From positions 1 to 22,520 of the forward strand of contig JAJCKG010000029.1 of NCBI GenBank assembly GCA_020558355.1: a DNA stretch of 22,520 bases, written 5' to 3'. Positions within the stretch are counted from its first letter, which is position 1. Every line of letters starts with the position of its first letter. The stretch comes from a bacterium 210820-DFI.6.37. Its GTDB lineage: Bacteria > Bacillota > Clostridia > Peptostreptococcales > Anaerovoracaceae. Of this stretch, positions 6,917-14,742 are shown piece after piece. The position numbers and the translations under genes are program-made. The notes beneath the pieces were generated by a model. That model ran no database searches, was not told the origin of the DNA, and saw only the letters and a list, made by a program, of their open reading frames with translations.

Positions 6917-6955
6917 GTAAATAAAAGGAAGGGTGGCTATAAAACCTTCACATAC

Positions 6956-6969
6956 TTTTCACGTGAAAA
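6956..6969 (+). promoter_or_regulatory. 14-bp perfect palindrome, candidate operator
   Basis: TTTTCACGTGAAAA is a perfect inverted repeat between the distal and proximal promoter candidates of ftsE. It is a plausible binding site for a dimeric regulator. A short hairpin in RNA is also possible. No regulator can be assigned. Confidence 0.4.
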
Positions 6970-7011
6970 TGATAAGATTAAAGCATATTGGAGAATAATG
7001 ACGAGATTCGT

Positions 7012-7059
7012 TTGAAAAACAGGACGGATTATAGTACACTAGTCATAGTTGTGTATAAT
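7012..7059 (+). promoter_or_regulatory. Proximal promoter region of the ftsE operon
   Basis: TTGAAA (7012-7017) and TACACT (7035-7040) are spaced 17 bp apart. A perfect TATAAT (7054-7059) follows, but no recognisable -35 box lies before it. At least one of these probably starts a short ftsE leader. Confidence 0.45.
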
Positions 7060-7082
7060 AAAAGGAAAGGGGCAAAACGCAG

Positions 7083-7838
7083 ATGATCGTTTTCGACCAT
7101 GTAACAAAGCATTATAAATCAAATATCGGACTGGATGATGTCAGCGTAAAGATCAACAAGGGGGAGTTTGTATTCCTTGTAGGTCCCAGCGGCGCGGGAA
7201 AGTCCACTTTTATAAAACTGATACTGAAAGAGATTGACGCTAATAAAGGTTCGATCCTGGTCAAAGGAAAGGACGTAACGAAATTTTCCAACCGGCAGGT
7301 GCCAAAGCTGAGACGGAATGTGGGAATTGTATTTCAGGATTTCCGACTGCTTCCGAAAAAGACAGTTTTTGAAAATGTGGCCTTTGCCATGGAAATCGTC
7401 CATCAAAAGCCCAAGGCTATTAAGAAAAAGGTTCCTCAGGTTCTCAGCCTTGTGGGAATCGGCACCAAGGCGCAGAAATACCCTAATGAGCTTTCGGCGG
7501 GTGAGCAGCAGAGAGTGGCCATTGCCAGAGCCATTGTCAATAACCCGGAAATCCTCATTGCGGATGAACCCACCGGAAATCTGGACCCGGATACCGCGTG
7601 GGAAATCATGCAGCTTTTAGAGCTGATCAACCAGCAGGGAACTACCATTGTTATGGTGACCCACGCAAAGGATATTGTAGACCGGATGAACAAACGGGTT
7701 ATTGCCATTGAAAAAGGACGCGTTGTCAGAGATGATGTAGGCGCTTATGAGCTTGAAAGACTTGAAAAAGCTTTTGCCGGAGTGGAAGTCACATCCAATA
7801 CGCTTCCGCACAGGCGGGATTATACAGGAAAACGATAA
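7083..7838 (+). CDS. ftsE: Cell division ATP-binding protein FtsE
   Basis: A 251-residue cytoplasmic ATPase that pairs with FtsX to control peptidoglycan hydrolases at the division site. The start is ATG at 7083 with AAGGGG at 7067-7072. All ABC motifs are intact: Walker A GPSGAGKST near residue 35, the Q-loop GIVFQDFRLLP, signature LSAGEQQRVAIARA, Walker B ILIADEPTGNLD and the switch His in VTHAKD. It carries roughly 20 extra residues after the usual FtsE end (to ...LPHRRDYTGKR). It is the first gene of a tight cluster, with ftsX starting 17 bases later. Other MacB-like ATPases share these motifs, but the FtsX-like partner settles the assignment. Confidence 0.95.
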   Translation: MIVFDHVTKHYKSNIGLDDVSVKINKGEFVFLVGPSGAGKSTFIKLILKEIDANKGSILVKGKDVTKFSNRQVPKLRRNVGIVFQDFRLLPKKTVFENVAFAMEIVHQKPKAIKKKVPQVLSLVGIGTKAQKYPNELSAGEQQRVAIARAIVNNPEILIADEPTGNLDPDTAWEIMQLLELINQQGTTIVMVTHAKDIVDRMNKRVIAIEKGRVVRDDVGAYELERLEKAFAGVEVTSNTLPHRRDYTGKR

Positions 7839-7855
7839 GGGGGAGACTTGAAAAT

Positions 7856-8749
7856 ATGTTCAGACGTTTTTTCTATACACTAAAGCAGGCTTTCCTTCAG
7901 GTATTCAGGAACAGGGCCATGACAATGGCGTCTATTTTCGCAATTACGGCGATGCTCCTGATTCTGGGGTTGTTTTTTGTAATTGTGATCAATATCAATA
8001 CAGCGGCCGCTATGATCAGGCAGGATTATGATTCCATCGAAGTGTTCCTGCTGGATACTACCACAAAAGAACAGGCGGACACGATGATGGCCCAATTGAA
8101 AGAAGGAAACGGCGTAGAGGATGTTACTTACCGCACGAAGGAAGAGGCCATGGTAGAATTGAAGGCCAGATGGGGAGAAAGCGGCTATCTGCTGGATTCC
8201 ATCGCGGACAATCCGCTTCCAAATTCCATTGTCATCAAGATCAACAGCCTGGAGGCGGCTGACGATGTGGCCGCGAAGGCGGCTTCGCTGGAAGGCATAG
8301 AGGATGTAAAATACTATAAGGAAACCGTGGACAAGCTGATGGGAGCCACCCGGTTTGTTCAAATGGCTGCCATTATCATTATGGTATTTTTGATCATTGT
8401 ATCGGTGGTGGTGGTTTCCAATACGATTAAGCTGACTGTATTTAATCGGTCCAGGGAAATCAGCATCATGAAATATGTAGGCGCTACCAACTGGTTCATA
8501 CGGGGACCATTTTTGGCGGAGGGGATCATTATCGGACTGATTTCTTCAGCGATTTCCGTAGGAATCTCAGCGGTAGTATATGAAAAAATCATAGAGCTGA
8601 TCGGGCAGGAGGTCTTCGCGGTACTGTCAACGCCTATGGTTCCGGTGGATTTTCTGATCGAAAATCTGGTTTGGATCTTTGCCGCGCTGGGTGTCAGCAT
8701 CGGCGCGTGCGGCAGTATTATTTCGATGCGTAAATTTCTGGACGCGTAG
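7856..8749 (+). CDS. ftsX: Cell division permease-like protein FtsX
   Basis: A 297-residue membrane partner of FtsE. It has a cytoplasmic N-terminus (MFRRFFYTLKQAFLQVFRNR), a first membrane helix near residues 22-48, an extracellular domain to about residue 165, and then three helices in the C-terminal half. The extracellular part has the DYDSIEVFLLDTTTKEQADT strand and helix typical of FtsX and ends near VDKLMGATRF. A conserved FtsX segment, NRSREISIMKYVGATNWFIR, lies between helices two and three. The extracellular domain would contact the coiled coil of the hydrolase encoded next. GGGGGAG (7839-7845) precedes the ATG. The gap to the M23 gene is only 11 bases. Confidence 0.95.
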   Translation: MFRRFFYTLKQAFLQVFRNRAMTMASIFAITAMLLILGLFFVIVININTAAAMIRQDYDSIEVFLLDTTTKEQADTMMAQLKEGNGVEDVTYRTKEEAMVELKARWGESGYLLDSIADNPLPNSIVIKINSLEAADDVAAKAASLEGIEDVKYYKETVDKLMGATRFVQMAAIIIMVFLIIVSVVVVSNTIKLTVFNRSREISIMKYVGATNWFIRGPFLAEGIIIGLISSAISVGISAVVYEKIIELIGQEVFAVLSTPMVPVDFLIENLVWIFAALGVSIGACGSIISMRKFLDA

Positions 8750-8760
8750 GGAGGCGCATT

Positions 8761-9903
8761 ATGAGAAAAAAAATTACAATCATTACAGCTCTGATGCTGA
8801 CCTTTATGTTGGTATTCAGCACAGGCTCTGTTTATGCCAAAAGTCTTTCTGAGATTAAAAAGGAAATCAAAGACAAACAGCAGGAACTGGAAAAAGGTAA
8901 GAGTGAAGAAAAGGAGCTGTCCAGCGAAATTGAAGAGCTGGAGAAGAAAATCGGCGCCGCTGAAAACAAGATGGAGACGCTGCGCAATAAAATCGAAGAT
9001 ACGGAAGATAAAGTAGTGACCGCTGAAGCGGATCTGAAAAAAGCGGAAGAAGAGGTAGAGACGCAGAATGAAAACCTCAATGTGCGGCTCAGAACCATGT
9101 ATAAAAATGGGTCTATCGGCTTTTTGGATGTGCTGCTGGGATCCGGAAGCATCTCAGAATTCATCAGCAACATGGATATGGTGAAAAAAGTATATTCCAG
9201 CGATAAAGATGTGCTTGCGGATCTTCAGGATGATTACGATAAAATAGAAGCTAAAAAACAGGAGCTGCTTTCCCTTCAGGGGCAGCTGGAAAGCCAGAAG
9301 CAGGAGCAGCTGGAACGGCAGGCGGAGCTGACGGCGGATAAAAAAGAGGTTTCAAAGAAAAAGGCCAGCGTCGCGGCCAGCAATGCGGAGCTGGAAGATG
9401 ATATCCATGATCTGGACGCTGAGGCGGACCGTATTGCCAGCATCATTAAGAATGACAGCAGCAAGAACAGCGGCGGCGGCAGCGGCGGCAGTTCCTACAG
9501 CAGCGGGAAATTCACTTACCCGGTTCCGGGGTATACAAGGGTTTCCTCTGATTTCGGGTGGAGAAACTGCCCGTTCCATGGAAGAGAGCTGCACTCCGGC
9601 ACAGATTTTCCAGCGCCTTACGGCACCTCTGTAGTCGCGGCTGCCAGCGGGACCGTAGTTTTTTCCGGATATCTGGGAAGCTATGGAAACGCGGTAATTA
9701 TCAGTCATGGAGGCGGCCTGTATACCTTGTACGGTCATAACAGCAGCCTGGTGGCAAGCTCTGGAGCAAAGGTTTCAAAGGGCCAGACCATTGCGAGGAT
9801 CGGCAGTACGGGAAGCTCTACTGGAAACCACTGCCATTTTGAAGTGCGAAAGGGCGGAAACAGCCGGGGCAATGTAGTAAGCCCATGGAATTATTTAAAA
9901 TAG
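8761..9903 (+). CDS. Coiled-coil M23 peptidase, likely FtsEX-controlled murein hydrolase
   Basis: A 380-residue secreted protein. A signal peptide ends near SVYA (residue 26). Residues about 28-235 are a long charged coiled coil, similar to PcsB, CwlO and EnvC N-terminal regions that dock on FtsX. A Gly/Ser linker (about 236-250) follows, and residues about 260-380 form a LytM/M23 domain. The zinc ligands are all present: His278 and Asp282 in HSGTDF, and His359 in HCHFEV (with His357). The conserved LYTLYGHNSSL is also present. The domain is therefore probably catalytic, unlike EnvC, whose LytM domain lacks activity. GGGAGG (8749-8754) is 6 bases from the ATG. Gene order and architecture make it the likely FtsEX effector, an inference from related systems. 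Confidence 0.92.
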   Translation: MRKKITIITALMLTFMLVFSTGSVYAKSLSEIKKEIKDKQQELEKGKSEEKELSSEIEELEKKIGAAENKMETLRNKIEDTEDKVVTAEADLKKAEEEVETQNENLNVRLRTMYKNGSIGFLDVLLGSGSISEFISNMDMVKKVYSSDKDVLADLQDDYDKIEAKKQELLSLQGQLESQKQEQLERQAELTADKKEVSKKKASVAASNAELEDDIHDLDAEADRIASIIKNDSSKNSGGGSGGSSYSSGKFTYPVPGYTRVSSDFGWRNCPFHGRELHSGTDFPAPYGTSVVAAASGTVVFSGYLGSYGNAVIISHGGGLYTLYGHNSSLVASSGAKVSKGQTIARIGSTGSSTGNHCHFEVRKGGNSRGNVVSPWNYLK

Positions 9904-9914
9904 GAGAATCGCAG

Positions 9915-11549
9915 ATGAATCATATAACCCCAATCCTTATAGAACTGCTGGCTAAGCGGGGTATTGCGGGAGAATCAGAAATAAAGGAGTTTTTGTCAGA
10001 AAAACCCCAGAAAACTTATGATCCATTCCTGCTTCCGGATCTGGAAGCGGGAGTGGATTTAATATTACAGGCAGTGCGGGAGAAAAAGAAAATCTGTATT
10101 TACGGAGATTATGACGCGGATGGAATCACCTCAGTCAGTATCCTTATGGAATTTCTCGGAAGCATGACCGACAGGCTCGTATACTATATTCCTTCCCGAT
10201 TTGATGAAGGATATGGACTTAACCGGAACGCCGTGGAGAAAATCCATCAGAATGGAGTGGAGGTTCTGCTGACCGTAGATTGCGGAAGCGTTTCCTATGA
10301 GGAAGTAGAGCTTGCCAAGGAGCTGGGAATGCAGGTCCTGATAACCGACCACCACAGCATTACAGATACCCGGGCCGACTGCCTTCTTATCAATCCGAAG
10401 CGAAGCGACTGTGTTTATCCTTTTCATGACCTGGCAGGCTGCGGAGTCGCTTTCAAGCTGGCGCAGGGCATACAAAAGAAGGCGGGGCTTCCCAAACCCG
10501 TATTGAACCGGGCGTTGGATCTGGTCGCTTTGGGTACCATTGCGGATGTAGTCCCTCTTCTGGATGAAAACAGGACGCTGGTAAAGCACGGCATGCGTAT
10601 TATGAGCAGCGGTCTGCGGCCGGGACTCGCGGCGCTGATCGAGGGTATCTCTTTGAAAAAGGAAGAGCTGCGTTCCGATCAGATTGCGTTTGGGCTTGCG
10701 CCTCATCTGAATGCCGCGGGCCGTATGGGAGACGCAAAGGTAGCGGTGCGGCTGATGCTGGAAAAGGACGCGAACAGAATCCAGGAACTGACTGGACAGC
10801 TGATTGCGTACAACAAGCAACGGAAACAGATACAAAATGAAGCCTACAAGCGGTGTGTGGAGCGGATCGATGAGCAGATCGCGGACCGGAAATTTCTGGT
10901 GCTGTACACAGAGGAGGTCCATGAAGGAATTGCGGGAATTGTCGCGGGAAAACTGAAAGAAAAGTATGAAAGACCCGCCATCCTGGTAACTCCGTCAGGC
11001 GATTACGTGAAAGGAACAGGGCGGAGCGTTCCGGGAGTCCATTTATATAAGCTGCTGCAGTCCCATGAAGAGCTGTTTCTGCGCTTTGGAGGGCATGAAG
11101 GCGCCTGCGGATTTACGATGGAGCGAGAAAAACTTTTTGAATTGACCGAAGCGCTGGAACGGGATATGGAACAGATGCTGCGGGAGGATCCGGAGCTTTT
11201 AAAGCAGCAGCTTACAGCTGATATGGAGATCGAAGGAGAACAGGTAACTTTGGAGCTTGCTCAGGAACTGGAGCTTTTGGCGCCCTTTGGAAGTAAAAAT
11301 CCAAAGCCCCGGTTTCTGCTGGGCCAGGCGGATATTATACAGCCTCAGCCTATGGGAGATGGAAGCCACGCGCAGTTCCAGGCCATCTGCGCTGACGGAT
11401 ACCAGGTGGAATGTGTTCTTTTCAGCAGGGCAAAGGATTTTCAACGCCAGATTTACAGCGGAATGCCTGTAGATCTGACAGGTTCTGTCGATTTTCAGGA
11501 ATGGAGAGGACATAGAAAAGTACAATTCAATGTAGATAATATGATATAA
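9915..11549 (+). CDS. recJ: Single-stranded-DNA-specific exonuclease RecJ
   Basis: A 544-residue cytosolic 5'-to-3' single-strand DNA exonuclease of the DHH family, used in recombination and mismatch or base-excision repair. The start at 9915 follows AGGAG (9902-9906) by 8 bases. An in-frame ATG at 9885 lies inside the preceding gene. Motifs are YGDYDADG with the metal-binding Asp at residues 65-69, VDCGS near 122, TDHHS with the DHH at 145-147, and the DHHA1 motif FGGHEGACGF near residue 391. The C-terminal OB-like domain ends in GHRKVQFNVDNMI. It is on the short side for the family and lacks a long C-terminal extension. Its position inside the ftsEX-protease cluster is unusual. Confidence 0.95.
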   Translation: MNHITPILIELLAKRGIAGESEIKEFLSEKPQKTYDPFLLPDLEAGVDLILQAVREKKKICIYGDYDADGITSVSILMEFLGSMTDRLVYYIPSRFDEGYGLNRNAVEKIHQNGVEVLLTVDCGSVSYEEVELAKELGMQVLITDHHSITDTRADCLLINPKRSDCVYPFHDLAGCGVAFKLAQGIQKKAGLPKPVLNRALDLVALGTIADVVPLLDENRTLVKHGMRIMSSGLRPGLAALIEGISLKKEELRSDQIAFGLAPHLNAAGRMGDAKVAVRLMLEKDANRIQELTGQLIAYNKQRKQIQNEAYKRCVERIDEQIADRKFLVLYTEEVHEGIAGIVAGKLKEKYERPAILVTPSGDYVKGTGRSVPGVHLYKLLQSHEELFLRFGGHEGACGFTMEREKLFELTEALERDMEQMLREDPELLKQQLTADMEIEGEQVTLELAQELELLAPFGSKNPKPRFLLGQADIIQPQPMGDGSHAQFQAICADGYQVECVLFSRAKDFQRQIYSGMPVDLTGSVDFQEWRGHRKVQFNVDNMI

Positions 11550-11550
11550 T
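11542..11550 (+). promoter_or_regulatory. Extended -10 promoter candidate of the processing protease
   Basis: TGATATAAT (11542-11550) is a perfect extended -10 element overlapping the last codons of recJ. There is no clear -35. The start would be near 11557, giving a leader of about 23 bases. Confidence 0.45.
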
Positions 11551-11579
11551 CGATACATAAGGGGATGGAGGACAATTTG

Positions 11580-12755
11580 ATGAATCTGAAAAAACAAAAC
11601 TTTGTGATCCTGCTGATTATCGTGTTCCTGCTGGGCGGCGCCGCGGCAATGGGCGGCGTCGCGCTTGTAGAAAACGGCATTGCGGGAGGAACAGTAAAGG
11701 TTTCGAAAAAAGAATACAGCTACTACCAGCAGCTGGATGAGCGTTATTCCAAGCTGAATCAGCTTTACGATCAGGTGACGGAAAGCTTTTATAAAAAGCC
11801 GTCAGAGGAGGATCTGGCTACGGGAATGTACAAAGGCCTGGTCGCTGGTTTGGGGGATCCCTATTCAGCCTATATGACCGAAGAAGAGTATCAATCCTGG
11901 AGTGACAGTACTCTGGGCGAGTTCGACGGGATCGGTGTAACCTTTTCCACCAATAACGACGGACAATATGTAGTAATCAATACCATACCGGATACTCCGG
12001 CGGAAAAAGCGGGTCTCAAAGCGGGAGACCTTCTTCTGGCGGTGGACGGAAAGACTTATGAGACTATGGAGACCTTCAGCGCGGCCATGAAAGGAAAAGC
12101 GGGAACCAAGGTGACAGTCACCTATGAACGGGATGGGAAGCAAAAGGATGTCACTATGAAACGGGCAACGATTGTCAATGTGACAGTGGACAGCAAAATG
12201 CTGGAGGACCAGATTGGCTACATCCAGATCTCTTCCTTTGAAGAGCATACAGCTGAGGATTTCACCACAGCGCTGGAACAGATGGAAAAAAAGAAGGTAA
12301 AGGGCCTTGTGATTGATCTGCGGGGAAATGGCGGAGGCCTGGTAGATTCCGGACTTGAGATTGCGGATCAGCTCATGGGCAAGGGAACTGTCACTTATCT
12401 GGAAGATCAGAAGGGTGAGAAGCAGTATCTGAAATCCGACGCAAAGTACACCGAGCTTTCCTATGTTCTGCTGGTAGATGAAAATACAGCCAGCACATCG
12501 GAGATCCTGGCCGCCGCGGTAAAGGACAACACAGATAATCCGCTGGTAGGAACAACGACCTTTGGAAAGGGAATCGTGCAGTCCTCCGGCGAACTGAAGG
12601 ACGGAAGCGCCTTAAAAATCACTACGATGCAGTATTTCTCGCCGAAAGGAAATGTGATCAACGGCAAAGGGGTAAAGCCGGATTATACTGTGAAAAACAG
12701 TAAAGACGGAAAGGAAGACACGCAGCTGGAAAAGGCAATCGAGCTGCTGAAGTAA
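11580..12755 (+). CDS. C-terminal processing peptidase (S41, CtpA/CtpB type)
   Basis: A 391-residue membrane-anchored serine protease that trims or degrades extracytoplasmic proteins. The start at 11580 lies 8 bases after GGAGG (11567-11571). The ATG at 11565 overlaps this site. Residues about 8-30 are an N-terminal membrane helix. The CtpA-like helical segment FYKKPSEEDLATGMYKGLVA follows, then a PDZ domain at about residues 95-175 (with DTPAEKAGLKAGDLLLAVDG), then the S41 catalytic core with VIDLRGNGGGLVDSG. The catalytic pair fits Ser305 in ENTASTSEI and Lys330 in FGKGIVQS. The 25-residue spacing matches Ser309/Lys334 of B. subtilis CtpB. The gene follows ftsE-ftsX-M23-recJ after 30 bases and may have its own promoter. 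No clear terminator follows. Confidence 0.94.
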   Translation: MNLKKQNFVILLIIVFLLGGAAAMGGVALVENGIAGGTVKVSKKEYSYYQQLDERYSKLNQLYDQVTESFYKKPSEEDLATGMYKGLVAGLGDPYSAYMTEEEYQSWSDSTLGEFDGIGVTFSTNNDGQYVVINTIPDTPAEKAGLKAGDLLLAVDGKTYETMETFSAAMKGKAGTKVTVTYERDGKQKDVTMKRATIVNVTVDSKMLEDQIGYIQISSFEEHTAEDFTTALEQMEKKKVKGLVIDLRGNGGGLVDSGLEIADQLMGKGTVTYLEDQKGEKQYLKSDAKYTELSYVLLVDENTASTSEILAAAVKDNTDNPLVGTTTFGKGIVQSSGELKDGSALKITTMQYFSPKGNVINGKGVKPDYTVKNSKDGKEDTQLEKAIELLK

Positions 12756-12843
12756 AGGACCATTGAAAATCGGCGGGCTTATCTGGCAAAGGCTTGCCTT
12801 CCAAATGGCACTACGGCGCTTTAGGGCGTGAAAGCAAAAAGTG

Positions 12844-12872
12844 TTGACGGTATACGGGGCCGATGCTATAAT
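12844..12872 (+). promoter_or_regulatory. Near-consensus sigma-A promoter of the yerC-like gene
   Basis: TTGACG (12844-12849) and TATAAT (12867-12872) are separated by 17 bp, so 11 of 12 consensus bases match. The start near 12879 excludes the GTG at 12828 as the start codon of the downstream gene. Confidence 0.85.
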
Positions 12873-12914
12873 TATAGTACATTTGTAATGAAAATAGTTG
12901 AAAGGAGCAATTTC

Positions 12915-13214
12915 ATGGCATACGAATCAAAATTCAAACGTGCCGATATCGATGAGCTGTTTAAAGCGATCCTGTTATTAGAGGATGAAGAGGACTGCTA
13001 CCGCTTTTTTGAAGATATCTGCACGATTAATGAAATACACGCCATTGCCCAGCGGCTCCAGGTAGCCAGGCTGCTTTCAGAAAAGAAAACCTACAGTGAG
13101 ATCGAAGACATCACAAAGGCTTCGACCGCTACGATCAGCCGCATCAACAAGTGCCTGGTTTACGGCGCGGATGGATATCAGCGGATTCTAAAACGTCTGG
13201 CGGACGCCAAATAA
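12915..13214 (+). CDS. YerC/YecD-type TrpR-like repressor
   Basis: A 99-residue DNA-binding protein of the TrpR superfamily, of the YerC/YecD type common in Firmicutes. The start at 12915 follows AAAGGAGC (12901-12908) by 6 bases and lies 36 bases after the predicted transcription start. The N-terminal helices include DIDELFKAILLLEDEEDCYRF, followed by FEDICTINEIHAIAQRLQVA. The helix-turn-helix reads LLSEKKTYSEIEDITKASTA then TISRINKCL. The ending GYQRILKRL is also typical. It is a single-gene unit, with its own promoter and a perfect palindromic terminator after it. The ligand and target genes of this group are not established, so it should not be read as a tryptophan repressor. Confidence 0.92.
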   Translation: MAYESKFKRADIDELFKAILLLEDEEDCYRFFEDICTINEIHAIAQRLQVARLLSEKKTYSEIEDITKASTATISRINKCLVYGADGYQRILKRLADAK

Positions 13215-13240
13215 AAGAGACCGGAAAAACAGGATATGCG

Positions 13241-13269
13241 CAGCGGAACTGATCAGTTCCGCTGTTTTT
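13241..13269 (+). terminator. Intrinsic terminator, perfect 24-bp palindrome
   Basis: CAGCGGAACTGATCAGTTCCGCTG (split here for reading as CAGCGGAACT, GATC, AGTTCCGCTG) at 13241-13264 is a perfect inverted repeat that folds to a 10-bp stem with a GATC loop. TTTTT (13265-13269) follows. The GGAG immediately after (13270-13273) is the ribosome binding site of the next gene. Confidence 0.95.
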
Positions 13270-13279
13270 GGAGTAACGT

Positions 13280-13822
13280 ATGTATTTATATGTGTATGAA
13301 GGATATCAGGGAGGCAAAGGCGGCAGGGAGAGAACCGAAGAACTGGTCCGGCGCGCCGCCAGAGCCTGTATCATGGAAGAGGAGCTTCGGCTTCCCAAGG
13401 CTTCTGGACAGATTCTGAGGACCGATAGAGGAAAGCCCTATTTTAAGGATGTGCCGCTGGAGTTTTCTGTAAGTCATACAGGAGAGCTGTGGGTCTGTCT
13501 CATTTCAACGGATCCCGGCCCGGTGGGCGTGGATGTGCAGCTGACCCGCTCCTGCCGCGTAGACCGGATCGCAAAGCGGTATTACACAGAGGATGAGCGG
13601 GAGTTTGTATCGGCTATGGGGGAATCGGGCTTTTTCCAGATATGGGCAAGAAAGGAAGCCTACGCGAAATATACCGGTGACGGACTGAACGAGGCGCTGG
13701 CCTCCTTTTCTACGCTGAAAAAGGGTCCGGTCGCATTTGTTGATTTTGATATCCGGGCAGGAGTAAAAGGCTCCTGCTGCATGGAAGAAAAGAGGGAATT
13801 ATGGATAAGAACGCTGATATGA
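13280..13822 (+). CDS. Sfp-type 4'-phosphopantetheinyl transferase
   Basis: A 180-residue cytosolic enzyme that moves the phosphopantetheine arm of coenzyme A onto carrier proteins. It lies on the short side for Sfp-type enzymes. The three family motifs are visible: FSVSHTG at residues 62-68, GVDVQ at 83-87 and WARKEAYAK at 122-130, with Asp85 and Glu126 as metal ligands. The second acidic ligand, usually Glu in GVDIE, is Gln87 here. The start codon ATG at 13280 lies 6 bases after GGAG (13270-13273), which itself sits just past the upstream terminator. No polyketide or non-ribosomal peptide genes are nearby, so the substrate may be the fatty acid carrier protein (inference). The stop overlaps the next start by 22 bases. 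Confidence 0.9.
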   Translation: MYLYVYEGYQGGKGGRERTEELVRRAARACIMEEELRLPKASGQILRTDRGKPYFKDVPLEFSVSHTGELWVCLISTDPGPVGVDVQLTRSCRVDRIAKRYYTEDEREFVSAMGESGFFQIWARKEAYAKYTGDGLNEALASFSTLKKGPVAFVDFDIRAGVKGSCCMEEKRELWIRTLI

Positions 13823-14742
13823 GGGCTTATGGAGCCGCCATCTTTTTTTCAGTACTGGTAGGGTTTTCCTTTCTGGGAGTCAAAACCTGTGTGCCTCTGG
13901 CAAACAGCCTGCAGATTTTGGTGCATCGCTATAACTTTGCCTTGCTAGCTCTCCTTCTTCTGGTGGTTTTGCGTGTGGCCAGACTCGATCTTAGGGGGAG
14001 GCCAAAGAAAAATCTGTTTTTAACAGCCGGATTTTATATTGGATTTATGGTCCTGCAGGTGGCAGGCCTTTACTTTTCCACTTCCATAGAAGGCTCTATT
14101 ATCTTTGCGGTGGTACCGATTATCGCGCAGATCATTGCGTCCCTGTTTTTAGGGGAAAAAGCCACCCTGCTCCAGAATCTGTTTGTCTGTCTCAGTGTGG
14201 CGGCGCTGGTGATTATGATTCTTATGGGAAGCGCCGATATCAGCTTTCATCCAGTGGGGATCCTACTTCTGACCCTCTCTAGCGTTTCCATGGCCATCAG
14301 CAATGTTTACATGCGTTATGTGCGGGATCAGTACCGGCCTATGGAGATTTCCGCCGCCATTATTATCGGCGGCTGTGTGGTATTCAACCTGGCCTTTCTG
14401 GTGTACGGTCTCTTTTCGGGGAATTTGCGTACCTATTTTGAACCCTTCAGATACAGAGAGTTTATTATAGCTACAGCATATCTGGGCGTTGGATGCATCC
14501 TGCTTTCCGCTCAGCTTATGAGCTATCTGCTCAGCAAGATGGCAGCTGTAAAGGCTACAATTTTCGGAAACGTTTCCACGGCCATTTCTATTGTCGCGGG
14601 GGTTCTGGTACTGGGAGAAACGCTGCGGTCCTACCATATTATCTGTACCGGCCTGATCATTGGAGGCGTAATAGGGCTGAGCTTTTCTGGAAATAAAGCA
14701 AAGGAGGAGAAGGATGAGATTTCGCTTTCTGATGGAAAATAA
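13801..14742 (+). CDS. EamA/DMT-superfamily transporter
   Basis: A 313-residue membrane protein with about ten hydrophobic helices arranged as two repeated EamA units (about residues 8-140 and 150-295), typical of drug/metabolite transporters. Typical segments are the first helix, AAIFFSVLVGFSFLGVKTC, the end of the first repeat, IEGSIIFAVVPIIAQIIASL followed by FLGEK, and the matching end of the second repeat, VKATIFGNVSTAISIVAGVL followed by VLGE. The C-terminus is a short charged cytoplasmic tail. The start is inside the end of the phosphopantetheinyl transferase gene, with GAGGG just upstream, and its own end overlaps the hydrolase gene by 29 bases. The substrate cannot be inferred. Confidence 0.9.
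   Translation: MDKNADMRAYGAAIFFSVLVGFSFLGVKTCVPLANSLQILVHRYNFALLALLLLVVLRVARLDLRGRPKKNLFLTAGFYIGFMVLQVAGLYFSTSIEGSIIFAVVPIIAQIIASLFLGEKATLLQNLFVCLSVAALVIMILMGSADISFHPVGILLLTLSSVSMAISNVYMRYVRDQYRPMEISAAIIIGGCVVFNLAFLVYGLFSGNLRTYFEPFRYREFIIATAYLGVGCILLSAQLMSYLLSKMAAVKATIFGNVSTAISIVAGVLVLGETLRSYHIICTGLIIGGVIGLSFSGNKAKEEKDEISLSDGK

Noticed and set aside
12756..12840. Possible degenerate copy of the right-edge repeat, or a terminator, after the processing protease
   Set aside because: It shares only short matches such as CAAATGGC with the repeat and its possible hairpin (GGCAA/TTGCC) is weak and has no T-run.
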